Assembly: GCA_964464965.1 (NCBI GenBank)
Contig: CAYXHM010000005.1
Span: 213,013 to 277,012 of the forward strand
DNA from: UBA5543 sp964464965
Lineage (GTDB): Bacteria > Bacteroidota > Bacteroidia > Chitinophagales > Chitinophagaceae
Direction of reading: 5' to 3'
DNA length: 64,000 nucleotides
The position numbers and the translations under genes are program-made. Positions within the stretch are counted from its first letter, which is position 1, and the number at the start of each line of letters is the position of its first letter. Positions 8,951-17,624 of this stretch are shown here, one piece after another. The notes under the pieces are model-generated. The model saw only the letters and a list, made by a program, of their open reading frames with translations, did no database searches and was not told the origin of the DNA.

Positions 8951-9922
8951 CTATTTTTCAATCATCATCAAATCAGCCAATGCCACAGCCGTTACAGCTT
9001 CTATTACAACAGGCGCGCGTAGTGCAATGCACAGGTCGTGACGGCCCTTTACTGTAAAATCTTCTACAGATTTAGTTTCGTTGTTCCATGTTTGCTGTGT
9101 TTGTGGCGTGCTGCTGGCGGGTTTTATCGCTACGCGAAACATCAGCTCATTACCGTTTGTAATGCCGCCGTTTACCCCACCTGCAAAGTTTGTTTTTGTA
9201 GTGCCATGCTCGTCCAGTATGGCATCATTATTCTCACTACCGGTCATTTTAGCAGCAAGAAAACCACTGCCAAACTCTATGCCTTTTGTAGCAGGAATAG
9301 AAAATACAAGGTGGCTGATAACAGATTCAACAGAATCGAAAAAAGGTTCTCCCAACCCAATGGGTAAATTTGTTGCACGGCATTCTATAATACCGCCTAT
9401 GCTGTCCTGCATTTCTACAGCATTGTCGATAGCTGCTTCTATATCTCTGTTGCCTCCTGCTTCCACCAGTGTTGCCTGTACTGCAATGTTCCCGATTAAC
9501 TTCTTTGCCACTACGCCCGCAGCTACCAGTGCCAGCGTAAGCCTGCCAGATGAATGCCCTCCACCGCGATAATCATTAAAGCCTTTATGCTTTTTGTCTA
9601 AAACAAAATCGGCATGACCGGGGCGTGGTGTGTTGCGTATTGCATCGTAGTCTTTCGGTTGTGTATTGTTGTTGCGGAACAGGATTGTTATAGGGCTTCC
9701 TGTAGTATGGTTGTTAAATACGCCGCTTATTAGCTCCGGCATGTCTTCCTCTACGCGTGGTGTAGTGCCTGCTGCGCCAGCCTTTCGGCGTTGCAGGTCG
9801 GGCAAAAAATCATTAGTTGATAATGGTACACCGGCAGGGCAACCGTCAATTACAATACCTACTGCCGCCCCGTGCGATTCACCAAAAATGCTCAACCTGA
9901 AAATACGCCCGAAACTATTCAT
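8951..9922 (-). CDS. aroC: Chorismate synthase
   Basis: Last step of the shikimate pathway: FMN-dependent elimination of phosphate from EPSP to give chorismate. 323 aa, somewhat short against the usual ~350-390 but complete in its motifs: FGESHGAAVGIVIDGCPAG near the N-terminus, NTPRPGHADF, and DYRGGGHSSGRLT (GHSSG replaces the common GRSSA). It starts 4 bp after the aroA stop, completing an aroB-aroA-aroC operon, and is convergent with the SirB1-like gene only 15 bp away. Confidence 0.95.
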   Translation of the reverse strand: MNSFGRIFRLSIFGESHGAAVGIVIDGCPAGVPLSTNDFLPDLQRRKAGAAGTTPRVEEDMPELISGVFNNHTTGSPITILFRNNNTQPKDYDAIRNTPRPGHADFVLDKKHKGFNDYRGGGHSSGRLTLALVAAGVVAKKLIGNIAVQATLVEAGGNRDIEAAIDNAVEMQDSIGGIIECRATNLPIGLGEPFFDSVESVISHLVFSIPATKGIEFGSGFLAAKMTGSENNDAILDEHGTTKTNFAGGVNGGITNGNELMFRVAIKPASSTPQTQQTWNNETKSVEDFTVKGRHDLCIALRAPVVIEAVTAVALADLMMIEK

Positions 9923-9926
9923 ACCG

Positions 9927-11150
9927 CTAATTTACTAATTGACAGTGAACACCGGCTGAAGAAAGTGTTTCAAAAAATGCCGGATAAGATTTTTCTACCG
10001 CTTCCGCCTGGGTAATCGTTACAGGGCCGTCTGCTTTCAACGCTGCAACAGCCGCGGCCATTACTATGCGGTGGTCGTTATAAGAATTGATGGTGCAGCT
10101 ATTAAATGGTTTCCCTCCTTTCACCCATAAAGTATCACCCTCAACATGATGTTCAACACCCAGTTGGGCCAGCATAGCGGTAGTGCTTTCCACGCGGTTA
10201 CTTTCTTTGTGTATCAACCTGCCCAGGCCGTGTATCGTGCTATCCCCTTTGCAGTAGCCCGCATACACGCTGAGTATCGGCACCAGGTCGGGGCTATCTG
10301 TAGCATCAAAATCAAATGCAAGGTTGTTGTCATTCACCACCTGCAATATAGCCACATCGGCCTGCAGGGAATCTATATTCATTTGCCTTAAATCTGCAGT
10401 GCCGCCCATGGCATTTGCCACCACGAAATTCGCCGCCGCGCTCCAGTCTGCTTCAATATCTGCAACAGGCCGCATGTTTGAATTAAATACGGGCGGTTGT
10501 ATAGTAAATGCATCGTAATTGTGATTGGTAATATGCAGGCCGTATTGCGCCAGCATGTGCAGTGTCAGGTCTATGTACGGTTTGCTCTTCAGGTTGTTTA
10601 CATGTACCGTAACAGTGCCCGCAGTTGTAAATGCATACACCATTAGCAAGCCGCTTAAAAACTGTGAGCTGAGCGAACCATCTATAGTTATATCCCCTGG
10701 CTTTAACGGCCCGCGTATGTTCATAGGCAGGCATTCGTTTTTGCTGTTGATACTTACGCCAAGCTGTGGTAATATTTTAAAATATTCCGTCATGGGGCGG
10801 TTCAGTAAACTGCCTGAAGCGGTTACGGTTATCTCACTATCGCTAAGGGCGGCAACGGGAATAAACAGCCGTGCCGATAGCCCGCTTTCACCACAATGAA
10901 TGGTATTGGTTGCAGGTGTTATGCCCTTGCTGGTAATCTCAAGCTGATTGTCGCTGACTGTGTTAACTGTTGCACCCAGCTGCTGAATGATATTAAGCGC
11001 AGCCATATCATCTTTTGATGCGCCGGGATTGATAACCCTCGTTGTGCCGTGATACAGCAATGCAGCAGTACATGCCCGCTGCATCATGCTTTTAGATGGA
11101 GGCGGTGTAATAATGCCCCGGATATTACCCGGTTGTATTATCGCTTTCAT
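9927..11150 (-). CDS. aroA: 3-phosphoshikimate 1-carboxyvinyltransferase (EPSP synthase)
   Basis: Transfers enolpyruvyl from PEP to shikimate-3-phosphate; 407 aa. Motifs: PPSKSMMQRACTAALL (substrate loop), SSQFLSGLLM, EADWSAAANFVVANAMGG, HKESNRVESTTAML (equivalent of RIKESDR) and NDHRIVMAAAVAAL. The frame opens at a TTG (11156), but ATG 11150 (MKAIIQPG) fits the family. The first 26 bp overlap the end of aroB, which suggests translational coupling; aroC follows 4 bp after the stop. Confidence 0.95.
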   Translation of the reverse strand: MKAIIQPGNIRGIITPPPSKSMMQRACTAALLYHGTTRVINPGASKDDMAALNIIQQLGATVNTVSDNQLEITSKGITPATNTIHCGESGLSARLFIPVAALSDSEITVTASGSLLNRPMTEYFKILPQLGVSINSKNECLPMNIRGPLKPGDITIDGSLSSQFLSGLLMVYAFTTAGTVTVHVNNLKSKPYIDLTLHMLAQYGLHITNHNYDAFTIQPPVFNSNMRPVADIEADWSAAANFVVANAMGGTADLRQMNIDSLQADVAILQVVNDNNLAFDFDATDSPDLVPILSVYAGYCKGDSTIHGLGRLIHKESNRVESTTAMLAQLGVEHHVEGDTLWVKGGKPFNSCTINSYNDHRIVMAAAVAALKADGPVTITQAEAVEKSYPAFFETLSSAGVHCQLVN

Positions 11151-12174
11151 AGGCAAATTCTTTCAAGGTTTTGTGGATATCATCCAGTGTTACATGATGA
11201 ATGGCAGCTTTCCCTATTGCTTTCAGTATGATATAGTCTATGCCCGTACTGTCCCGTTTTTTGTCCATGGCCAATACATTCATCAAAGCATCAGTGTCTG
11301 CTTTTATACGCACAGGCAAATTGTATCGTTGTAACAGCGCAGCAAGTTCAGGCGCAACAGATGCAGTCACTTCTTTTTCTTCAGACAAGCGGCAGGCTAC
11401 CAGCATACCCAGCGCTACAGCCTGGCCGTGTGGTATATGACATACCGTTTCAAAAGCATGCCCTGCCGTATGGCCAAAGTTCAGCAGCTTGCGCATGCCC
11501 TGTTCCCGTTCATCAGCCTGCACTATTTTATTTTTCCAGTCAACGCATTTTGCAATAATTGCGGAAATAGCTGCGTGGTCGTTGCGGTAATACTGCAAAT
11601 CATGTTGCTGCAGTTCCCCGAACATTGCTTCGTCAAACAGGCAGGCGTATTTTATTATTTCGGCAAAGCCATTGCTCCATTCCTCTGCGGGCAGCGTGTC
11701 CAGGAAATGATGCTCGAACAGGATGAATTCCGGCTGCCTGATTGTGCCCAGCAGGTTTTTTTGCATGCCTATGTTTATGCCGTTTTTCCCGCCTATGGCA
11801 GCATCCACCATCCCCAGCAGGGTAGTGGGCACATAGCCAAAGCTTATACCGCGCATATATACGGAAGCCACGAAACCGGCTATATCCGTTACCATACCGC
11901 CACCTATGCCCAATATATAGTCGCCACGGTGCACCTGGTGCAGCAGCAGTTGCTGCACAATAGTTAATACAGTAGCGAAGTTTTTACTGTCTTCGCCCTG
12001 CGGTATCACTATCGTGGCCTTAAACTGCTGAAAAACAGCTCCGTATATACCGTCCACATTGCTGTCTGTAATTATAATACAGCGGGAGGGGGCCACAACA
12101 TCGCCAATGCCCGAAAAGGGGCTGTTATGCATATAACGGACAGTACCGCCGGGAAAAGAAACTGAATACTGCAT
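11125..12174 (-). CDS. aroB: 3-dehydroquinate synthase
   Basis: NAD- and divalent-metal-dependent cyclisation of DAHP to 3-dehydroquinate, second step of the shikimate pathway; 349 aa. Motifs: GIGGGMVTDIAGFVASVYMRG, PTTLLGMVDAAIGGKNGIN, LNFGHTAGHAFE with a metal-binding His, and HGQAVALGM. The longest frame begins at a TTG that is part of a minus-strand TAACTTTG promoter box (12181-12188), so ATG 12174 is preferred. That leaves almost no leader. First gene of aroB-aroA-aroC; aroD, aroE and aroK homologues are not in the window. Confidence 0.94.
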   Translation of the reverse strand: MQYSVSFPGGTVRYMHNSPFSGIGDVVAPSRCIIITDSNVDGIYGAVFQQFKATIVIPQGEDSKNFATVLTIVQQLLLHQVHRGDYILGIGGGMVTDIAGFVASVYMRGISFGYVPTTLLGMVDAAIGGKNGINIGMQKNLLGTIRQPEFILFEHHFLDTLPAEEWSNGFAEIIKYACLFDEAMFGELQQHDLQYYRNDHAAISAIIAKCVDWKNKIVQADEREQGMRKLLNFGHTAGHAFETVCHIPHGQAVALGMLVACRLSEEKEVTASVAPELAALLQRYNLPVRIKADTDALMNVLAMDKKRDSTGIDYIILKAIGKAAIHHVTLDDIHKTLKEFAYESDNTTG

Positions 12175-12180
12175 TGCAGC

Positions 12181-12188
12181 CAAAGTTA
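12181..12188 (-). promoter_or_regulatory. -7 promoter box of the aroBAC operon
   Basis: On the minus strand the sequence is TAACTTTG, an exact TAnnTTTG match, ending only 6 bp before ATG 12174. The transcript would start at or within a few bases of the start codon. Confidence 0.5.
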
Positions 12189-12271
12189 ACCCGAAACGGC
12201 TAAATCTCTGTTACCAATACGGCAGTATCTAATATCTATACCTGTAAAATGGCAGCTTGGCAGGTTATTCG

Positions 12272-12279
12272 TAACTTTG
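12272..12279 (+). promoter_or_regulatory. -7 promoter box of mnmA
   Basis: TAACTTTG, an exact TAnnTTTG match, lies 20 bp before ATG 12300 and inside the longer open frame that begins at 12249. It argues for the shorter MnmA start. Confidence 0.5.
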
Positions 12280-12299
12280 CCAATTCTGAAAAAACAGTA

Positions 12300-13394
12300 A
12301 TGAGCAGGAACGGCAAAGTTTTAGTGGCAATGAGTGGCGGTATAGACAGTACCATCAGTGCGCTGATGCTTCATAACCAGGGTTATGAGGTAGTGGGCAT
12401 TACTATGAAAACATGGGACTACGCCGCATCCGGCGGGGGCAAAAAAGAAACAGGTTGCTGCAACCTCGACTCTTTTAACGATGCCCGCCAGGCTGCCGTG
12501 GAGCATGGTTTCCCGCATTACGTGCTGGATATAAGGGAAGAATTCGGCGATTATGTCATCAACAACTTTGTAGAGGAATATATAGCCGGGCGTACCCCAA
12601 ACCCCTGCGTACTGTGCAATACACATATTAAATGGTCGGCGCTGCTGAAGCGTGCAGATGCGCTGAACTGTGATTTTATAGCAACGGGGCACTATGTAAA
12701 GGTGAGGGAAGAGAACGACCGGCACGTGTTGTCGCGCGCTAAAGACCTTACAAAAGACCAGAGCTACGTATTGTGGGGTCTGGGGCAGGAATGCCTGGGC
12801 CGCAGCATATACCCGCTGGGCGACTATCTGAAAACGGAAGTGCGCCAGATAGCTTATGATATGGGTTACGAAGAGCTTTCAAAAAAAGCAGAAAGCTACG
12901 AGATATGTTTTGTGCCCGATAACGACTACAGGGGCTTCCTGAAACGCAATGACCCCGCGCTGGAAGCACAGGTAGCAGGTGGCGACTTTGTATTGGCAGA
13001 TGGCAAAGTAGTGGGCAAACATGCCGGGTATCCTTTTTATACCATAGGCCAGCGCAAGGGGCTGGGCGTTGCTTTCGGCAAACCTATGTTCGTTACTAAA
13101 ATAATGCCCGAAACCAATACCGTAGTGCTGGGTGAAGCACATGAGCTGCAACAGGCTAAAATGACCGTGGGCGGTATCAACATGATAAAATACGCTGCCA
13201 TACCGGACGGTATGGAGGCCATCACTAAAATACGCTACAAAGACCCCGGTAGCGAAAGCACCCTGCATGTAAAAAATGACCTGGTAGAAGTACACTTCGA
13301 CCATGCTGTAAACAGCATAGCCCCCGGCCAGTCGGCTGTGTTTTACGAAGGTGATGATGTTGTCGCCGGAGGTATTATCAGGGCCGGGTTGTAG
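12300..13394 (+). CDS. mnmA: tRNA-specific 2-thiouridylase MnmA
   Basis: Makes 2-thiouridine at the wobble position (U34) of Lys, Glu and Gln tRNAs, using ATP and persulphide sulphur; 364 aa. The PP-loop is VAMSGGIDSTISALML. NPCVLCNTHIKW supplies the first catalytic Cys region, ESYEICFVPDNDYRGF the second, and the C-terminal barrel has GQRKGLGVAFGKPMFV. Start ATG 12300 (MSRNGKVLV) is chosen because the 17 upstream residues span a promoter box. The gene stands alone between the shikimate operon and a REP-like palindrome. Confidence 0.95.
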   Translation: MSRNGKVLVAMSGGIDSTISALMLHNQGYEVVGITMKTWDYAASGGGKKETGCCNLDSFNDARQAAVEHGFPHYVLDIREEFGDYVINNFVEEYIAGRTPNPCVLCNTHIKWSALLKRADALNCDFIATGHYVKVREENDRHVLSRAKDLTKDQSYVLWGLGQECLGRSIYPLGDYLKTEVRQIAYDMGYEELSKKAESYEICFVPDNDYRGFLKRNDPALEAQVAGGDFVLADGKVVGKHAGYPFYTIGQRKGLGVAFGKPMFVTKIMPETNTVVLGEAHELQQAKMTVGGINMIKYAAIPDGMEAITKIRYKDPGSESTLHVKNDLVEVHFDHAVNSIAPGQSAVFYEGDDVVAGGIIRAGL

Positions 13395-13406
13395 CAGCCT
13401 ATGTAG

Positions 13407-13439
13407 AGATTTGACAACTTTTAGAAAGTAGTCAAATCT
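13407..13439. repeat. REP-like palindrome
   Basis: Arm AGATTTGACAACTTT and arm AAAGTAGTCAAATCT are complementary at 14 of 15 positions around a TAG loop. It sits just after mnmA without a T-tract, so it is unlikely to be an ordinary terminator. Seventeen bases overlapping its left arm (13404-13420) recur exactly, inverted, at 31201-31217. Confidence 0.6.
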
Positions 13440-13506
13440 GATTTGTTGACGCATTGTTGGTTTTCGCACACTAAAAGCAACAGGTATATATCACACCTAC
13501 ATAACA

Positions 13507-13533
13507 AAAAGCCGCTCTTGAAAGGCGGCTTTT
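13507..13533. terminator. Intrinsic terminator downstream of mnmA
   Basis: AAAAGCCGC and GCGGCTTTT pair around a CTTGAAA-type loop. It lies between mnmA and the convergent lipoprotein gene and can act in both directions. Confidence 0.75.
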
Positions 13534-13548
13534 GTATGCTATGATATT

Positions 13549-14331
13549 TTACTGTTGAATTGTTGTCTGTATTCTAAAGATGATATTGTCCTTCACAAAA
13601 CCATTGTAAACATATGCTGAACAGACTGAGATCTCGATTTCTTTTGCGCCCAGTTTTTTTACATATACTTTAGCACCTTCATCCACTGTCCATCCGTCAT
13701 ATTTTACTACTACCGAAGGTTTATTAGATGTCAGGGTTTTAACCGTTTCATATACGCCATTCACCGGCGGTTTCAGAAATGATATCTCTAATTCGCTGGA
13801 ACTGGTATATGGCTGTGCGGTAAGTTTCCAGTTGTCAAAATTTTCTTCCAATTCCGATATGTCAAAAAAGTATTCTTTTTTTGTTCTCTGCGAGTTTGTA
13901 GCTATGATTGAATCAAGCGGCGGCGTGCAGGGCGCTTCTATTACTTTTGCAAATACAGAATCAAGACGCAATACTTCACCCGTAGCATATACCTGCATAT
14001 TCGCAGCCCATGCCTTAAAGTAATAGGTATGCTTATCATCCAGCGCCGGGTAGATGCAGCTGAATTTATTGCCCATCAATGTGTCTGTGGATTTTTGATT
14101 GCTGAGCAGGTGCGGATCAGGGATAGTATCCATGCAGAACCCGACCATCACCAGGTCGTCTACACCGTCAGAAATTACTTCGCCCGTTACTTTTACGGAA
14201 CCGTCTTCCAACAATTCTACAGAGGTTGTTTTTACTACTGGTGAGTAGTTGTCAAAATCCACCTTCGTTTTTTTACATGCGGAAAAAAACAGTACATTAA
14301 ACGATATCAGTATGGTTAATAGTGGTCTCAT
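13549..14331 (-). CDS. Lipoprotein with a fibronectin-like region
   Basis: 260 aa with a lipoprotein signal (MRPLLTILISFNVLFFSACKK; the Cys at residue 19 would be lipidated). Residues ~30-125 resemble the Bacteroidota repeat that speaks of conversion between states (VKVTGEVISDGVDDLVMVGF, YYFKAWAANMQVYATGEVL), a beta-sandwich with a fibronectin type III flavour. The C-terminal half is unassigned. Its ATG shares one base with the stop of the upstream membrane-protein gene (TAATG), so the two are probably translated together and both act in the outer envelope. Confidence 0.7.
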   Translation of the reverse strand: MRPLLTILISFNVLFFSACKKTKVDFDNYSPVVKTTSVELLEDGSVKVTGEVISDGVDDLVMVGFCMDTIPDPHLLSNQKSTDTLMGNKFSCIYPALDDKHTYYFKAWAANMQVYATGEVLRLDSVFAKVIEAPCTPPLDSIIATNSQRTKKEYFFDISELEENFDNWKLTAQPYTSSSELEISFLKPPVNGVYETVKTLTSNKPSVVVKYDGWTVDEGAKVYVKKLGAKEIEISVCSAYVYNGFVKDNIIFRIQTTIQQ

Positions 14332-14963
14332 TATTTAAGGGGTTTAAAGAAGTAATTAACACCGATGCCTATGTTATTGTGAGAATAGCTTGTAGACCAA
14401 TGTGTTTCTACAACCGCGCTATGCGATGCTTCAGCAAATACCTGTACATGGCCTATTATATTATATGCAACACGAAAATTGCCGCGCAGCCCGCCAACTT
14501 CATCATTAACAATACCACCTGTTTCTATTATTGATGTTTCGATATGCCTGTCGTATTCAAATCTTGACAGGCCAACTACCAGCCCCAGCCCTGCATAAAA
14601 TGAAAAATTCTTTATACGGGCTACACGAAAACTGTAGTCTATAGTCAGCATGTTCATCTTCAGGTTCCTGTATACTTCGTAGCCTGGCAGTAACCTGTCC
14701 GTGCCGGTCATATTGCCGAACTCTACTGTTGTTCTGCGAAATGTATCCAGGCCTGGTGCGGCGTTGGCATGATAGTAACCCAGCCTGCCCTGTAAGCGAC
14801 CTTTAAAATAGTTATTAACGTAAAAGATCTCGAAAGATTTGCCGTTCTTAAATATCGGCTTCATATCACCCATTGGGTCCATTACGGAGCCTTTTATACC
14901 TATTTGTGCTTCAGTAGCAAACGCACCGAACAGCAAAACGATAGCAAATATTAGTTTTTTCAA
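14331..14963 (-). CDS. Outer-membrane beta-barrel protein
   Basis: 210 aa counted from TTG 14963. That start gives a clean signal peptide (KKLIFAIVLLFGAFATEAQ) followed by alternating amphipathic strands with aromatic ends (FEIFYVNNYFKGRLQGRLGYYHANA, FSFYAGLGLVVGLSRFEY, RVAYNIIGHVQVFAEASHS) and a C-terminal YFFKP-type end. No ATG exists in the N-terminal region. The further upstream TTG (14996) overlaps a promoter-like TAAAATTTG. Function unknown; coupled by TAATG to the lipoprotein gene. Confidence 0.7.
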   Translation of the reverse strand: MKKLIFAIVLLFGAFATEAQIGIKGSVMDPMGDMKPIFKNGKSFEIFYVNNYFKGRLQGRLGYYHANAAPGLDTFRRTTVEFGNMTGTDRLLPGYEVYRNLKMNMLTIDYSFRVARIKNFSFYAGLGLVVGLSRFEYDRHIETSIIETGGIVNDEVGGLRGNFRVAYNIIGHVQVFAEASHSAVVETHWSTSYSHNNIGIGVNYFFKPLK

Positions 14964-15102
14964 TGCGTAGTTGTTTAGGCGATGAAAGTAACGCAAATTT
15001 TACGCCGGTGCAACCATGGAATCAAACAAAATAATGACCATTGCTTTGCCTATTGGGAAAAATAACCTGTTAATTGCAAACTATGTTCCGGAATTTTTTC
15101 TT

Positions 15103-15125
15103 TTGGTCGGTGTTTCACTGACCAA
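15103..15125. repeat. REP-like hairpin beside the decayed transposase
   Basis: TTGGTCGGTG and CACTGACCAA pair at 9 of 10 positions around TTT. It lies just beyond the C-terminal remains of a REP-associated tyrosine transposase, the location expected for such an element's terminal hairpin. Confidence 0.45.
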
Positions 15126-15139
15126 TCACGCTCAACAAT

Positions 15140-15640
15140 GGTCAAGATAGTGAATAATGAAATCCCATTCGGTTCCTTTACCATAATAATATGCGAAGAA
15201 TATTTATACTCTTCTGCTAAAGAACATAATTGTGCCCTTACAGGATTTAGATGGATGTAGTGCAGTTTTTCGGCAACGGTATTCTATCCGGCATACGCGC
15301 CCTTCATGGTCTCCACTCCCAAAACTGGTATTGTCGGTCTGCCTGGGTACTCTTATGATTTTCCAATTCTGTTGCATGAGTGTCCATTAGATGAAATTTT
15401 AGTTGGTGGGCTGTATTTTTTCATAAATGAAAGCTGTACATTCTTTTAGAGCCACGCATCTTGTTTACTCCAAAGCAAATGGATATGGTTAGGCATAATC
15501 ACAAAGCCGTATAACCATATACGCTTTTCTTCAACCATAAAACGTAGGGGACGCACTACTATATCCTTTCTGGAATTGTCATTCAATACATTATTCCAGT
15601 TAAGACAAGTAGCGGTAAAGAATTCAACGTCTGACTTCAT
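15140..15640 (-). pseudogene. Decayed REP-associated tyrosine transposase (Y1_Tnp / IS200-like)
   Basis: Remains of a single-stranded-DNA HUH transposase. The N-terminal part, read from 15640 (MKSDVEFFTATCLNWNN), contains YGFVIMPNHIHLLW with the metal-binding His-x-His, then stops at 15446. A middle part (about 15400-15315) continues in another frame as MDTHATELENHKSTQADRQY followed by QFWEW. The last part (about 15290-15150) returns to the first frame as LHYIHLNPVRAQLCSLAEEY. So there is one in-frame stop, a shift out, a second stop region and a shift back. The protein would be about 170 aa intact. It marks past mobile-element activity. Confidence 0.8.
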
Positions 15641-15741
15641 CGCTTCAAATTGAGCAAATGATTGGTGGGTGATAATATTGACCAAAGGGAAACTTTTCCA
15701 TGCTTGTAGCCAAAATGGAGAATGTGGGCGAAAAACTCTGA

Positions 15742-16662
15742 CTAATTAAAGCTCGCCCTAAATTCTAATGGAGATTGATTGGTTTTATTCTTAAACAATT
15801 TACTAAAGCTTTGGCTATGCTCAAATCCCAATTCATAAGCTATTTCACTAACAGTAAGGTTGGTAGTAGATAGTTTTTCTTTGGCTTTTTCAATCAACTT
15901 TTCATGGATATGAGTTTGAGTGGAATTGCCAGTGAGTGATTTTAATAAACTGCCTAAATAATTTGGAGAAAGGTGAAGTTGTTCAGCCACGTATTGGGCA
16001 GTGGGCGGACCTTTCACTAATAGATTTTCATCACTGAAATAATTATCCAATATAGCCTCGACTTTGGTAAGTATCTCATGATTGGTTTTGGCCCTTGTGA
16101 TAAATTGCCTCTGGTAAAATCTCTCGCAGTAACTTAACAGTTGTTCAATTTGAGCTATGATAATGTTTTGGGTAAACTTGTCTATGTTAGAGTGGTATTC
16201 TCTCTGGATGTTCTTTAAAATATCCGTGATTATTTCCTCCTCCTTTTCAGACATAAAAAGAGCTTCATTTACGTTATAACCAAAAAAATCGTATTTGCTG
16301 ATAGACTTTGCCAAGTGAGTATTCCAAAGGAAATCCGGGTGAATAAATAGTAATAAGCCTGTTGGTTTGATAGCTTGGTTTTTATCTAAAGTAATGCTTA
16401 TTACTTGCCTCGGCGCAACAAATGTCATAAGCCCTTCGTCAAAATCATACTGTTGTTGCCCGTATTTAAACTTCCCCTGGATATTTCTTTTTAAGCCCAC
16501 AGAATAGAAATTTTGTATCCAGCTTATTTCAGTTTCATCGGTTTGGTATTCTACTAAACCGTAATCTACCAGGCTTACAAATGGATGCTCTGGCTTAGGT
16601 AAGCCACTCATTTTATGGAATTCAGCTATAGAATTGAAATGATATAGATTTTTACTGTTCAT
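15742..16662 (-). CDS. AraC-family transcriptional regulator
   Basis: 306 aa from ATG 16662 (MNSKNLYHFNSIAEFHK); the frame is open to a TTG at 16698. The N-terminal ~190 residues are a cupin-type sensing region. The C-terminal ~100 residues are the AraC double helix-turn-helix (VAEQLHLSPNYLGSLLKSLT, then LTVSEIAYELGFEHSQSFSK and PLEFRASFN). It follows an SDR oxidoreductase gene by about 116 bp on the same strand; AraC/SDR pairs of this kind are frequent in Bacteroidota, where the regulator often controls the oxidoreductase. Both genes look more AT-rich than their surroundings, and a broken transposase lies next door, so horizontal gain is plausible. Confidence 0.88.
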   Translation of the reverse strand: MNSKNLYHFNSIAEFHKMSGLPKPEHPFVSLVDYGLVEYQTDETEISWIQNFYSVGLKRNIQGKFKYGQQQYDFDEGLMTFVAPRQVISITLDKNQAIKPTGLLLFIHPDFLWNTHLAKSISKYDFFGYNVNEALFMSEKEEEIITDILKNIQREYHSNIDKFTQNIIIAQIEQLLSYCERFYQRQFITRAKTNHEILTKVEAILDNYFSDENLLVKGPPTAQYVAEQLHLSPNYLGSLLKSLTGNSTQTHIHEKLIEKAKEKLSTTNLTVSEIAYELGFEHSQSFSKLFKNKTNQSPLEFRASFN

Positions 16663-16778
16663 ATCCCAAAGATTGAAAACAGAGCCTTGGAAGTCCAAAG
16701 CCCTGTCCAGGCAAAATTAATATGATTAATACTTACATTGGTTAGCCTGAATAATTAAGGTGATTGTTTGTTATTTAA

Positions 16779-17624
16779 TTATTTAGTATAATCTGTTGAT
16801 TTGCTTAGGGTTTCATTTGCGGCAAGTGCATTTTGCAAGATTTCAATCTTGTTGTTTGCCATGCCTAATGAATCTGACCCCATAAAGAAATGCAATGGTG
16901 CATTTCCCATTTCTGCTAGATCGATAATCACCTTAGCTGCTTTCTTCGGGTCTCCTGGTTGGTTGCCTACCATTTGTGTTTCGTGCCATACTTCAGTGTT
17001 GCGCGCCGCTGTGTATGCCTCTATCGGGTTGGCTGCCAATTTCATTGAGCCTTCTTTTAAGAAATTAGTATTGAAATATCCAGGATAAACAATTGTGGCC
17101 TTTATGTTGAATTCCTGGGCTTCTGCAGATAGGGCCTCAGTTAGACCAACTACTGCAAATTTGGTAGCACAATAAACACCCCATCCAGGAAAGGCACCTA
17201 GTAAACCTGCAATAGAAGAAATGTTGATGACATGTCCTGCCTTTTTCAGTCTAAAGTGTGGCATTATGTTTCTGACAACATTCAACAATCCGAAAACATT
17301 AATATCAAAATTTTCCCGGGCTTCTGCATCGGTCATTTCTTCCAACGTACCTAACTGTCCATAACCAGCATTGTTTACTACTACATCAATACCACCAAAG
17401 TTTTTTATTGTGGTTTCGATTGCCATTGCTACACTATCTTCATTTAGTAACTCCACCTGTAGAGGAAGAAAGTTTGAAGTATCAATGCCAACTGCTTTTG
17501 TAAGTTCAGTTGAATTACGAGATGTTGCTGCTACTTGGTAGCCTTCAGAAAGTAACTTTTTTACGAGGCTTAATCCTAATCCCTTTGATGCGCCGGTTAC
17601 AAACCATGTTTTTTTTGTGTTCAT
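16779..17624 (-). CDS. Short-chain dehydrogenase/reductase (SDR)
   Basis: NAD(P)-dependent oxidoreductase of the classical SDR type; 281 aa. The Rossmann motif is TGASKGLGLSLVKKLL, the structural motif NNAGYGQLG, and the active site has ISSIAGLLG with Ser plus YCATKFAVVG with Tyr and Lys. The substrate is unknown. It is the upstream partner of the AraC-type regulator and has the same AT-leaning codon use. Confidence 0.9.
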   Translation of the reverse strand: MNTKKTWFVTGASKGLGLSLVKKLLSEGYQVAATSRNSTELTKAVGIDTSNFLPLQVELLNEDSVAMAIETTIKNFGGIDVVVNNAGYGQLGTLEEMTDAEARENFDINVFGLLNVVRNIMPHFRLKKAGHVINISSIAGLLGAFPGWGVYCATKFAVVGLTEALSAEAQEFNIKATIVYPGYFNTNFLKEGSMKLAANPIEAYTAARNTEVWHETQMVGNQPGDPKKAAKVIIDLAEMGNAPLHFFMGSDSLGMANNKIEILQNALAANETLSKSTDYTK

